Assembly (NCBI RefSeq): GCF_000317535.1
Contig: NC_019757.1
Location: 657,001 to 721,000, forward strand
DNA: 64,000 bases
Direction: 5' to 3'
Origin: Cylindrospermum stagnale PCC 7417
GTDB lineage: Bacteria > Cyanobacteriota > Cyanobacteriia > Cyanobacteriales > Nostocaceae
The notes beneath the pieces are model-generated. The model was not told the origin of the DNA, did not search any database, and saw only the letters and a program-made list of their open reading frames with translations. Both the position numbers and the translations under genes were made by a program. Shown here piece after piece: positions 26,251 through 34,441 of this stretch; the stretch's first letter is position 1; each line of letters opens with the position of its first letter.

Positions 26251-27597
26251 TTACTGCAACTCTCGCGCCTCTGCCAAAATCGGGTTAACATCAAACCAAG
26301 ACTCGCCGCGATCGCGATATTCAAAGACAAACCGGCTGCGAATCAGTTTTTGGTATCCTTGGTCATCACTAACTTTTTTCCTTTGGTTGACATGGCGTAA
26401 TAATTGCCATTCATCATCAGAAATCGGCAGAGTCATTTCGTTCCGACGAGCGCGAACTACTATTTCCAAGGTTTCACGGGTGAGGGGAAGTGCCATTTCT
26501 TCTTGAATCCAGCTATTTAGTAACCGCAGCAAGTCTCGCACATGACCACCGCTCAACTGACATAAGCGGTTGAGGGTGGCTACATGATCAAAAATCTCAG
26601 TCAGCTTATTTAAGCGATCGCATGGTTCCACGTCGGGAAAGGCTCTGGCTAAGACCATCTGTTGCAACAGTGCGATTCCCTGTTCATGGGTTTTACCATC
26701 AATCCATTGTACAGGCACCATCGGCAACACTTTCGGATCTTCTGGAAATCGCTGGGTCAGCATTCCGTAATCATTGGAAAACTTCAACGACAAAGGCATT
26801 GTATAAACTAGATGACAATTTAGCTTTGTCAAAAATTCACCCTGGTCAACAAATAAATATTCTTGTTGGGGACGACCCCAGGGCTTAACACGATTATCGA
26901 TGCGGTCAAGATTATCGACAATGACTATGAGACCTTTTTTACCCTGCTGTTTCAATTTAGCGATTGCCGGTTCTATCAGTTCTTGATTAATCACTTCCAG
27001 CAATTTGGTTTTTTGCGGGCCGAGATACTGATTAAGTTTCTCCCGCAATGTCGGGTCACTTTTCGTCCTGGTGGTGATTTCACCAATCCCCACAGCTAGA
27101 GAAAACTTTTGTCCGTCAGCAGTGACACCAACATCACCAACAGGTGTTTTGACTTTCAACCCAGTTACATCGGAGTTTAAGACATTCCAAGCACCTTGGA
27201 GCAATTCATTAAACTTGTTGGGCCGCTCAAGTGGAACTTGGTCTAGACTTTGACTAATACGGCGGGCGATCGCTAACAGCACATCGGCAATATCGACATC
27301 AGTCATTTCCAAGTCTTCGCTAGACTCAAAATAGACCACATGAAAGGCGATCGCTTCCAGTTCCATCTGCAACCGCAACAGTTCCGTCGATTTACCACAA
27401 CCAATGTGCCCCGTAAATAAGGTGCAGGTAGGTTCATTTGGCTGAAAAAAGGTAATTTTCTGTTTTAACCTGCCAATAATATCCCCTCCCCGCACATCAG
27501 AAAAATCAATATAATACTTGCCATCTGACCCATTATTGACAAACAAAGTCCGGCTGGGGTCAGTGGCTTGATAAAATTCCCGTAAATCTATGGTCAT
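26251..27597 (-). CDS. P-loop ATPase (AAA/STAND-like)
   Basis: A 448-residue P-loop ATPase. Walker A is GHIGCGKST (63-71), Walker B GLIVIVDNLDRI (about 222-233), with a helical lid containing LCQLSGGHVRDLLRLL and a C-terminal winged-helix-like part (ISDDEWQLLRHVNQRKK). The N-terminus reads FYQATDPSRTLF. Such single-domain ATPases accompany signalling or defence loci, but no partner effector is fused here. It is transcribed toward the STAND gene and could share a transcript with it across the R2 repeat. Its function is unassigned. Confidence 0.8.
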   Translation of the reverse strand: MTIDLREFYQATDPSRTLFVNNGSDGKYYIDFSDVRGGDIIGRLKQKITFFQPNEPTCTLFTGHIGCGKSTELLRLQMELEAIAFHVVYFESSEDLEMTDVDIADVLLAIARRISQSLDQVPLERPNKFNELLQGAWNVLNSDVTGLKVKTPVGDVGVTADGQKFSLAVGIGEITTRTKSDPTLREKLNQYLGPQKTKLLEVINQELIEPAIAKLKQQGKKGLIVIVDNLDRIDNRVKPWGRPQQEYLFVDQGEFLTKLNCHLVYTMPLSLKFSNDYGMLTQRFPEDPKVLPMVPVQWIDGKTHEQGIALLQQMVLARAFPDVEPCDRLNKLTEIFDHVATLNRLCQLSGGHVRDLLRLLNSWIQEEMALPLTRETLEIVVRARRNEMTLPISDDEWQLLRHVNQRKKVSDDQGYQKLIRSRFVFEYRDRGESWFDVNPILAEARELQ

Positions 27598-27709
27598 ACA
27601 GCTAGTACTATAATTATCTAGTCTGCCCTAGATATGCTTACTTAAAATAATAAATTATACAAATGTATTGCATAGAATAGTTAATGGGGGATTGGGTAAC
27701 GAACAAGCA

Positions 27710-28888
27710 TTAAATCTCTGCGTTCTTAGGCGTTGAAAATATGCACACACCAGCCACCAAAAACGCCAAGGCACCGGCAACGGCAGCTACTACAGGTGTA
27801 ATTCCTGGGGGAAACACCAACGCAAATACACTCATGGCTAATGAGAAACCACCAAAATATATCCCTATCCCTAATCCTGCCCAGCGTTGAGGTACTAAAC
27901 CCAAAATAAAGGGAATCACCCCATTGACAATTAAACTAAATCCAATTACTATAAAAAATATAATGGCAATCTGTGCGCGCATATAGGGTAGTACCAAAAT
28001 CGCCAAAATAGTCAAACCGATTCCATAAAGCATTGCTTGACGATTGCCAATTTTGGTAGCGCAGAATCCCGCAGGTAGGGCAGCAAATGCTAAAGCTAAT
28101 CCAATAGACAACATGAGTAAGCTGATATCATCGGTGTTGAATTGGGATTTGAGAACTTTGCCTAAAGCATCCATCAGCAACCGGGAACCCCAAGCGATAC
28201 TAAATCCTGTGGCGAATATTAAACTTAATGGCTGAAAGGGTAAGTTTGCTGTTTCGGCGTGATGTTCATCAGTTGGTATTTCTGGGGGGTTGAGATAGCG
28301 CAACACCGCCGCAGCTGCCAAGAGGATGAAAGATGCGATCGCAAATGCAAAAATCGGACCTAAGCTAAGAATAAAGTTATTGGCAATTCCTTTGAAAGCG
28401 CCAATAATTCCCCCGGCTAAAGTCACGAAACTGACGGCTAAGGGTAACTCTTTGGGTGTAGAATATTTTCCGAGTAATGCGATCGCAGGTGAACGAAAAA
28501 CTGTCATCGCTAACGCCCAAGCAACCATTGCTATGGGTAAAATCCAGCGGATAACTTCAGCAGGCGGGATAAAGGTGACAATACAGGGGATAGCGATAAA
28601 CAAAGCCGATGCCAGGATGACTCCGGCGGAAATGAAGGGAAAACGACTGCCTAAAGAGCGTTTGGTTTGGTCAGAAAGTCCGCCCATCAGCGGTTCCATC
28701 ACCACAGCTAAGGCATTTTCTACCACTAATATACCAACTGCCAAGGAGGCGGGGAAGCCAAACTGAGTTAAAAGTTTCGGCAGATATGAGTTATAAATTA
28801 ACCAAGTGAGGGTAATTGCTCCCTGCAAAAGAGCTAACACCCAAACTTGCACCCATAAGATATTTGGCGGAGATTTTGAGGTATTCAT
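27710..28888 (-). CDS. Major facilitator superfamily transporter
   Basis: A 392-residue protein with about 12 membrane segments. The first helix (VWVLALLQGAITLTWLIYNS) is followed by a sugar/cation-symporter-like loop with MEPLMGGLSDQTKRSLGSRF after the second and third helices. This pattern suggests the GPH/SLC45-like branch of MFS permeases, so a sugar or related solute is possible but unproven. ATG 28888 is preferred; the open frame extends to a GTG at 28927, but that N-terminus would be hydrophilic and repeat-like. Upstream lies a common GCAGAGGCGCGGAG / TCTCTGCGT-rich intergenic repeat. Confidence 0.85.
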   Translation of the reverse strand: MNTSKSPPNILWVQVWVLALLQGAITLTWLIYNSYLPKLLTQFGFPASLAVGILVVENALAVVMEPLMGGLSDQTKRSLGSRFPFISAGVILASALFIAIPCIVTFIPPAEVIRWILPIAMVAWALAMTVFRSPAIALLGKYSTPKELPLAVSFVTLAGGIIGAFKGIANNFILSLGPIFAFAIASFILLAAAAVLRYLNPPEIPTDEHHAETANLPFQPLSLIFATGFSIAWGSRLLMDALGKVLKSQFNTDDISLLMLSIGLALAFAALPAGFCATKIGNRQAMLYGIGLTILAILVLPYMRAQIAIIFFIVIGFSLIVNGVIPFILGLVPQRWAGLGIGIYFGGFSLAMSVFALVFPPGITPVVAAVAGALAFLVAGVCIFSTPKNAEI

Positions 28889-28920
28889 ATTTTGGCGTTG
28901 CTGAATAAAAATATGAATTT

Positions 28921-29003
28921 GTCTCACGCAGAGGCGCGGAGAGTAGGAGTAGAGTAAGAGAATTTTTCTTTCTCCTCTCTGCGTTCTCTGCGTCTCTGCG
29001 GTT
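28921..29003. repeat. Dispersed CTCTGCG-type intergenic repeat
   Basis: TCTCACGCAGAGGCGCGGAG and, 35 bases on, CTCTGCGTTCTCTGCGTCTC form imperfect inverted arms. This type of repeat is frequent between genes of filamentous cyanobacteria. It separates the transporter from moeB. Confidence 0.55.
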
Positions 29004-29006
29004 CGT

Positions 29007-30179
29007 TTAATATTCTGGAACTGAAGAATCTACTTCACGACTCCAAGCGGTGATTCCGCCTTTGACGTTTGTGCCAACAATTCCCGCTTCTTTGAGAATA
29101 CCCAAGGCTTTGGCAGAACGTCCACCCATTTTACAATGAGCAATTAAACGGTGTCCGTTGAGTAATTCTTTGACTTTAGCAACGCCACCGCCGTTTTCAA
29201 TATCGGGTAAGGGTACTAATACAGAACCCGGAATTTTAGCAATTTCGTATTCATGGGGGTTGCGGACATCCAAAAGTACAAAATCTTTTGCACCGCTATC
29301 CAGCAATTGCTTCAACTCCACCACAGTCATTTCTTGAATTTCCATTTGCTGTTTTGCTTCCTCTGCTTGTGCTTGGGGAATTCCGCAGAATTGTTCATAG
29401 TCTATCAGCTTTTCAATTACTGGGCGGATGGGGTTAGGACGCAGCTTTAACTCCCGGAATTTCATTTCTAAGGCGTTGTATAGCAACAAGCGTCCACTTA
29501 GAGTATTACCGTTACCAAGAATAATTTTGACTGTTTCCGTCGCTTGGATAATCCCAATCATTCCCGGTAAAATTCCTAGTACGCCGCCTTCTGCACAGGA
29601 GGGAACCATTCCTGGTGGTGGTGGTTCTGGATATAAGTCACGATAATTTGGCCCGCCTTCGTAGTTAAAAACGGTGGCTTGTCCTTCAAAGCGGAAAATC
29701 GAACCGTAGACGTTGGGTTTGTTTAGCAATACGCAAGCGTCGTTGACTAAATACCTGGTGGGGAAATTGTCGGTACCATCAACAACGATATCGTAAGGAC
29801 GAATTATATCGAGGGCGTTTTCTGAACTCAGACGAGTTTCGTACAAATCAACCTGACAATAGGGGTTAATTTCGTGAATGCGGTTTTTCGCTGATTCAAT
29901 TTTGGGTTTACCTACCCAGGATGTACCGTGAATGACTTGGCGTTGCAGGTTGGAGGTATCAACGATATCAAAATCAACGATGCCGATACGTCCCACACCG
30001 GCTGCTGCTAAATATAACAGCAGTGGCGCACCTAGTCCACCTGTACCGATACACAATACACTGGCAGCTTTCAGGCGTTTTTGTCCTTCTACTCCCACTT
30101 CTGGCAAAATTAAGTGGCGGGAGTAGCGTTCGTAATCGTCTTTGTTCAACTGGATTTCATCCAGATTGGGATTGAGCAT
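29007..30179 (-). CDS. moeB: MoeB/ThiF-type adenylyltransferase with C-terminal rhodanese domain
   Basis: A 390-residue E1-like enzyme. The ATP-binding GTGGLGAPLLLYLAAAGVG (45-63) and NLQRQVIHG are in the ThiF domain (about 10-255). A rhodanese domain (about 285-390) carries the sulfur-accepting Cys in HCKMGGRS. The protein adenylates the C-terminal Gly-Gly of a sulfur-carrier protein (MoaD/ThiS type) and hands on sulfur. The zinc-binding CxxC pairs of E. coli MoeB are not both visible. Its neighbour is a JAMM peptidase gene, a pairing seen in sulfur-carrier pathways, where the peptidase trims the carrier to expose Gly-Gly. Confidence 0.92.
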   Translation of the reverse strand: MLNPNLDEIQLNKDDYERYSRHLILPEVGVEGQKRLKAASVLCIGTGGLGAPLLLYLAAAGVGRIGIVDFDIVDTSNLQRQVIHGTSWVGKPKIESAKNRIHEINPYCQVDLYETRLSSENALDIIRPYDIVVDGTDNFPTRYLVNDACVLLNKPNVYGSIFRFEGQATVFNYEGGPNYRDLYPEPPPPGMVPSCAEGGVLGILPGMIGIIQATETVKIILGNGNTLSGRLLLYNALEMKFRELKLRPNPIRPVIEKLIDYEQFCGIPQAQAEEAKQQMEIQEMTVVELKQLLDSGAKDFVLLDVRNPHEYEIAKIPGSVLVPLPDIENGGGVAKVKELLNGHRLIAHCKMGGRSAKALGILKEAGIVGTNVKGGITAWSREVDSSVPEY

Positions 30180-30251
30180 TTTCTGTTTTGTTGCCGCAGT
30201 TAGGAGTATTAATGGTAACTAAAAAAGATATCCGTTGTTAACTTAAGTTGT

Positions 30252-30719
30252 TCAATTTATGGATTCGATTGTTTCGGCTTGGAACTGGTGACTCTCATCA
30301 AGACTCCAGCAATTGAGTTCACCAGCTTTTCTATTTTGGACGGATACTATTATATATGAGTATTCTGTCCATGCATATAGCCTGTCCCATTCTGAGGGGA
30401 TGGCGGGATAATCGGGATGGGAGTGGTAGATGCCAATGATGTTGAGGTTACGGTTTCTGGCGTCCCTTTGAGCTTGTAACATGAATCCGGGAGCGATCGC
30501 ATATCGTCGTCTGTTACTATATTCTGTGGGTTCATCAGCAAAATCAGCCGCTTCTGTATTCCAAGCGTTTGCTGTTGGGATTACTTCCACCACAGTTTTA
30601 CAGCCACTAGCCAGATAACCAAGCATGATCCCACAGCACTCATCTGGGTAGGTGCTTTCGGCATGGGTGCGGATAACTTGTTGGTGTTCTGGGAGGAGTT
30701 TGATTCGCACCGCGTTCAT
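30252..30719 (-). CDS. JAMM/Mov34-family metallopeptidase
   Basis: A 155-residue stand-alone JAB1/MPN domain with a complete zinc site: Glu21 in HAESTYPDECCG, His99 and His101 in YHSHPDYP, Ser109 and Asp112 in IPSEWD. Bacterial members (Mec+/CysO-type) cleave ubiquitin-like sulfur carriers or their cysteine adducts. It probably works with the MoeB-rhodanese protein downstream (72-base gap). ATG 30719 overlaps the stop of the preceding four-helix-bundle gene by one base (TGATG), showing translational coupling. Confidence 0.9.
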   Translation of the reverse strand: MNAVRIKLLPEHQQVIRTHAESTYPDECCGIMLGYLASGCKTVVEVIPTANAWNTEAADFADEPTEYSNRRRYAIAPGFMLQAQRDARNRNLNIIGIYHSHPDYPAIPSEWDRLYAWTEYSYIIVSVQNRKAGELNCWSLDESHQFQAETIESIN

Positions 30720-31078
30720 CAAAAATTCCGACTTTGCTCGTCAATGAAGGATTCTAGCTGGTCTTTGACTTCTACCACATGGCTAATGAGGCGATCGTAA
30801 TCAGGTGATTTGAGCAGATTCAACTCAAAGCAAAGCAGCAAGTAATACTCTACCTCAATCGTAGAATCATTTGCCAATTCTAAAAAATCTAATTGTTCTT
30901 CTGGATATTCGCGATCGCATCCCTGAGCTATTTTAATCGGTATCGCCGCACAAGCTAAACGAATTTGTTGTGTTAACCCCAGTAATTCCTCTTCCGGAAA
31001 ACTTTTTGTTACCTCGTAAACTGCAACTGTCAGTTCATGAGCTTTTTCCCATGCTTTGATTTCTCTGAAGTCTGTCAT
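30719..31078 (-). CDS. Four-helix-bundle protein (23S rRNA IVP-like family)
   Basis: A 119-residue helical protein matching the S23/IVP four-helix-bundle family: FREIKAWEKAHELTVAVYEV at the N-terminus, FPEEELLGLTQQIRLACAAI and IAQGCDREY in the middle. The family was first seen in 23S rRNA intervening sequences but is mostly encoded at ordinary loci, with unknown function. ATG 31078 is chosen over an upstream in-frame start because it gives the conserved N-terminus. The stop overlaps the JAMM start, so it is coexpressed with it. Confidence 0.88.
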   Translation of the reverse strand: MTDFREIKAWEKAHELTVAVYEVTKSFPEEELLGLTQQIRLACAAIPIKIAQGCDREYPEEQLDFLELANDSTIEVEYYLLLCFELNLLKSPDYDRLISHVVEVKDQLESFIDEQSRNF

Positions 31079-31238
31079 CTTGATGCTCGTATCCTTGAAA
31101 TATAATAGGGTGAGCAATGCCCACCCTACTACTATGCCACTAATTGTTATGTGCGTCTCTTAACCTAGCTACTCACATTAAATAGCCACATAGTTATTTA
31201 ATCTCAATACATTTTTATTTACATAAACCTAGCTCAAC

Positions 31239-31973
31239 TTAAGCCACCAGAGTAACTTTTCCTACAGCTAGGTCATAAAAACCACCAACAATTTTGAGTT
31301 TACCTTCCTTAATCAATTGTCCTAAAATTGTCGAGCCTTCTGCCAATCTTGCCGCCTGATATTGGACATTGGCAATGATGGAATTATTTTCTAAATTACC
31401 AGTTTTGGTTTTAGCTTTTTCTACCGCAGGTTTAATTTCTTCTACAAAAGAGCTAATTCTTCCAGGAAGTGGTTTGCCTTCAACCGCAGCCAGTACTGCA
31501 CCGCAGCTTGCATGACCCAGAACTATAATTAGTTGGACACCTAATACAGCTGTAGCATATTCCAGACTTCCAATAGTCTCTGGAGAGGCAACATTACCAG
31601 CTAGTCTGGTGACAAATAAATCCCCAAAACCCTGATCAAAAACAATTTCTGCTGGGACTCTAGAATCAGCACAACCTAGCACAGCTGCAAACGGATATTG
31701 GGCTACGGAAGTTTCTTGCAAACGGAACTTTGATTGGTTGGGGTTGAGACGCTTCCCATCAATAAACCGTTGATTACCCTCTACCAGACTTTTTAAAGCA
31801 GCGTCCGGATTAACTGCTTGAGGTTTTTGCACAGAAGTAGCTGGTTTTTGGGCCACAGCTTCCTCTTGTTTCCACAAGACACTACCAGCAGCAGTAGCAC
31901 CAATGCCGATACTACCCACACCCGCTAATTTTAAGAAATTACGACGCCCTACAAATCCGTTAATGCGACTCAT
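31239..31973 (-). CDS. Tat-exported beta-carbonic anhydrase 1
   Basis: A 244-residue protein with a twin-arginine signal (GRRNFLKLAGVGSIGIG, from residue 9) and a beta-class carbonic anhydrase domain. The zinc ligands are Cys101, His154 and Cys157, with the Asp103-Arg105 dyad in CADSR and HASC. It interconverts CO2 and bicarbonate, here outside the cytoplasm (periplasm or thylakoid lumen). GGAGG lies 7 bases before the ATG. It is a tandem paralogue of the gene at 32.4 kb, with its own ribosome-binding site and a 413-base gap between the two. Confidence 0.93.
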   Translation of the reverse strand: MSRINGFVGRRNFLKLAGVGSIGIGATAAGSVLWKQEEAVAQKPATSVQKPQAVNPDAALKSLVEGNQRFIDGKRLNPNQSKFRLQETSVAQYPFAAVLGCADSRVPAEIVFDQGFGDLFVTRLAGNVASPETIGSLEYATAVLGVQLIIVLGHASCGAVLAAVEGKPLPGRISSFVEEIKPAVEKAKTKTGNLENNSIIANVQYQAARLAEGSTILGQLIKEGKLKIVGGFYDLAVGKVTLVA

Positions 31974-32392
31974 CAATCTACCTCCAGGGAAATAAGCAAA
32001 TTTGATACTAAGTTGCTTGTATACCTAATAAGTTATATCCTTACCCCCAACTAACTATGGTTTAGCAGGTAAAGAGCAGTTAAAGTATGGCGGCAACAGA
32101 GTAACAAAAAATTCTGTTATTTACTGGAATATACCAGACAAGAGATATGTATAGTTAAATTGTTTTATATGAAAAAAATTATTCTTATCTAAGAGTTTTC
32201 TCTATGGTTCCCTAAGGATATCCAGTAATGCGTACTTGGGAAAACGGCAGTAGACATAATTAAATGTATAATAAATATTTTGTTTGTAAAGAGCGATTTA
32301 TCTCTCTGGGAACGCAATTAAAGGACTAAAGTCCTTACTACGAGCTTTCTTTTAATTTCCCTATCTAGCTGCTAGTGAAAATTTCGTGCTTT
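31974..32392. other. Gap between the two carbonic anhydrase genes
   Basis: An AT-rich region of about 420 bases. It contains the ribosome-binding site of the downstream carbonic anhydrase and presumably its own promoter. I see no hairpin of note, no repeat shared with other gaps, and no open frame. Confidence 0.45.
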
Positions 32393-33124
32393 TTACTTGA
32401 TAGGCGTGATTTTTCCCGTATCGATATCGTAAATAGCACCAATAATTTTTAGTTTGCCTTCACGGATTAGTTTAGCTAAAAGCATGGAGCTATTCTGTAA
32501 TTTTTCAACTTGGTAGATAATATTGGCAATTACTGCATCCTGATTAACATCGCCAGTTCTAAATTTTACCTTAGTTAAGGCTGGTCTGATGCCCTCAATA
32601 ACAAAGCCAATTCTCCCCGGAACTGCTTGATCTTTGAGTGCTTCAGCTACTGCACCGCATCTTCTATGACCTAAAACGACAATCAACTGTGTACCTAATA
32701 CCGCTGTAGCATATTCTAGGCTACCTATAGCCATATCACTGGCAACATTACCAGCCAAGCGGACAACAAATAAATCCCCAAGTCCTTGATCAAAGATGAT
32801 TTCCGCAGGTACGCGAGAATCTGCGCAGCCTAATACTGAGGCAAAAGGATACTGGACTTTGGAAACTAATTGTAGATGTTCTATTGATTGGTCGGGATGT
32901 TTAGGCTTTTGAGCGATAAATCGCTGATTTCCAGCCAGCAAGCGTTTCCAAGCGTCGTTAGCATTGACTGGGTGAGGGTTTGCCGGATTTGGCTCGGCGA
33001 TCGCGATTTCCTCTGTCCCCGATATTATACTCCCAAAAGTGGCGATCGCTCCAATTCCCGATACTCCAACGCCTGCCCATTTCAAGAAATTACGACGCCC
33101 TACAAATCCGTTAATTTTACTCAT
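32393..33124 (-). CDS. Tat-exported beta-carbonic anhydrase 2
   Basis: A 243-residue paralogue of carbonic anhydrase 1. The N-terminus MSKINGFVGRRNFLKWAGVG is nearly the same twin-arginine signal. The zinc ligands are Cys100, His153 and Cys156, with Asp102 and Arg104. The loop HRRC replaces HASC of the sister protein, so the active-site rim differs. ATG 33124 follows AGGTAGG; a short in-frame extension upstream is not needed. Both copies keep all catalytic residues, so both should be active. Confidence 0.92.
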   Translation of the reverse strand: MSKINGFVGRRNFLKWAGVGVSGIGAIATFGSIISGTEEIAIAEPNPANPHPVNANDAWKRLLAGNQRFIAQKPKHPDQSIEHLQLVSKVQYPFASVLGCADSRVPAEIIFDQGLGDLFVVRLAGNVASDMAIGSLEYATAVLGTQLIVVLGHRRCGAVAEALKDQAVPGRIGFVIEGIRPALTKVKFRTGDVNQDAVIANIIYQVEKLQNSSMLLAKLIREGKLKIIGAIYDIDTGKITPIK

Positions 33125-33294
33125 TAACCTACCTGACAAAAGCTCCCTTATTGCCAGGAAGATATCAGAATCATGGAAGATTTAAGAGTACGCTTTTACA
33201 CGGTTTAAGAGTTATTTAATCTTTTGCTTAAATAAAAGACAACTAAAGATATTTTCATCTTATCGGTAGTTTACTTAAACAACATCTCGGAAAT

Positions 33295-33313
33295 GGTGCG
33301 TTAGGAACGCACC
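33295..33313 (-). terminator. Hairpin downstream of the ABC ATPase gene
   Basis: GGTGCGTT, loop AGG, AACGCACC. It lies just past the stop of the minus-strand ATPase gene and can end its transcript. An identical stem with a different loop follows the macroglobulin gene at 60973, so this is also a dispersed repeat. Confidence 0.55.
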
Positions 33314-33319
33314 CTACGG

Positions 33320-34048
33320 TTAATGTGCTTTACCGGCACCTAAATATAATTCTCCCACTTTGGGATCATGCAATAATTCTTGTCCTGGGCCTGAGATGGC
33401 ATCACGTCCTGATTCTAATACATAACCGCGATCAGCCATTTCTAAAGCTTTACGGGCATTTTGTTCTACCAAAACGATCGCAGTTCCCCCTTGATTAACT
33501 TGTTTAATTTGCTCAAATACTTGCGTTACCAAGATGGGGGATAAAGCCGCAGAAGGTTCATCTAACAGCAGTAAACTCGGTTCTAGCATCAAAGCTTTAC
33601 CCATCGCTAACATTTGGCGTTCCCCACCGGAGAGAGTACCTGCACGTTGACGACGGCGATCGCTTAATCTGGGAAACATGGTAAAGATTTTGTCTTTCAG
33701 CGGTTTCAGGGGAATATTCCGCACAAAAGCCCCCATTTCTAGGTTTTCTTCCACGGTGAGAGAAGGGAAGACGTTGGCGATTTGCGGTACATAGCACATT
33801 CCCCGCTGAACTATTTCGTTTGACTTTAGCCCCGCAATATTTTCCCCTTTGAAGGTGATTGTGCCTGTGTGGGGGGTCAAAAGTCCAAAAATGGTTTTTG
33901 CTAAGGTAGATTTTCCAGCACCGTTGGGGCCAATTACTGTTACCAGTTCCCCTGATTCAACCCGAAAATTCACACCTTGTAAGATATCTACGTCTTTAAT
34001 ATATCCGGCGTGGACGTTTTGAACTTCTAATAAATAGTTATTAGTCAT
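33320..34048 (-). CDS. LivF/NatE-type ABC transporter ATPase
   Basis: A 242-residue ABC ATPase with Walker A GPNGAGKST, signature LSGGERQM, Walker B LLLLDEPSAAL and a switch His replaced by Gln (LVEQN), as is typical of the LivF subfamily. It should energise a branched-chain or neutral amino-acid importer (NatE of the Anabaena N-I system is the likely counterpart). No permease or binding-protein gene is adjacent, which is usual for the scattered nat genes. The start ATG lies inside a heptamer array, without an ordinary ribosome-binding site. Confidence 0.85.
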   Translation of the reverse strand: MTNNYLLEVQNVHAGYIKDVDILQGVNFRVESGELVTVIGPNGAGKSTLAKTIFGLLTPHTGTITFKGENIAGLKSNEIVQRGMCYVPQIANVFPSLTVEENLEMGAFVRNIPLKPLKDKIFTMFPRLSDRRRQRAGTLSGGERQMLAMGKALMLEPSLLLLDEPSAALSPILVTQVFEQIKQVNQGGTAIVLVEQNARKALEMADRGYVLESGRDAISGPGQELLHDPKVGELYLGAGKAH

Positions 34049-34156
34049 TAGTTATTAGTCATTAGTTATTAGTCATTAGTTATTAGTCATTAGTCATTAG
34101 TTATTAGTCATTAGTCAGTTGTTATACCACTGACTAATGACCACTGACTAATGACT
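34038..34156. repeat. Heptamer array with an inverted tail
   Basis: Eleven TTATTAG/TCATTAG units run from 34038 to about 34117. After GTTATACCAC the complement appears (TGACTAATGACCACTGACTA from 34130), so the transcript can fold back. On the coding strand of the ABC gene the units read CTAATGA, and the gene's ATG (34048) is within the array. Confidence 0.88.
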
Positions 34157-34382
34157 ATTCTGCTATTTTTTGCAATTCGGGTCGTTCTTCTGCGAGAATT
34201 GCGCCTTCGACTGGGCAAACTTGGAGACAGATGCCACAGTCGATACAGGTGGCAAAGTCTATCCAAAACCAATCGGTTCCTTTGGCATTTTTGCCTGGGC
34301 CTGGATGAATGCAAGCTACAGGACAGGCAGATTCGCAGTCAGCGACACCTTCACAAACTTCAGTAACAATCGTGTGCGGCAT
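34155..34382 (-). CDS. Bacterial-type ferredoxin, 7Fe or 8Fe
   Basis: A 75-residue ferredoxin with eight cysteines (10, 16, 20, 24, 46, 49, 52 and 56). CIDCGICLQVCP gives a standard [4Fe-4S] motif. The first motif, CEGVADCESACPVAC, has the spacing of seven-iron ferredoxins in which one cluster may be [3Fe-4S]. It is a soluble electron carrier. It follows hisZ by 59 bases on the same strand and precedes the ABC ATPase; no redox partner gene is adjacent. Confidence 0.9.
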   Translation of the reverse strand: MPHTIVTEVCEGVADCESACPVACIHPGPGKNAKGTDWFWIDFATCIDCGICLQVCPVEGAILAEERPELQKIAE

Positions 34383-34441
34383 ATTCTCGATTCCCTCTCT
34401 TCTGCATCAGTTTCTAGCCTAGCAATTAGCAGTGTTACCTT

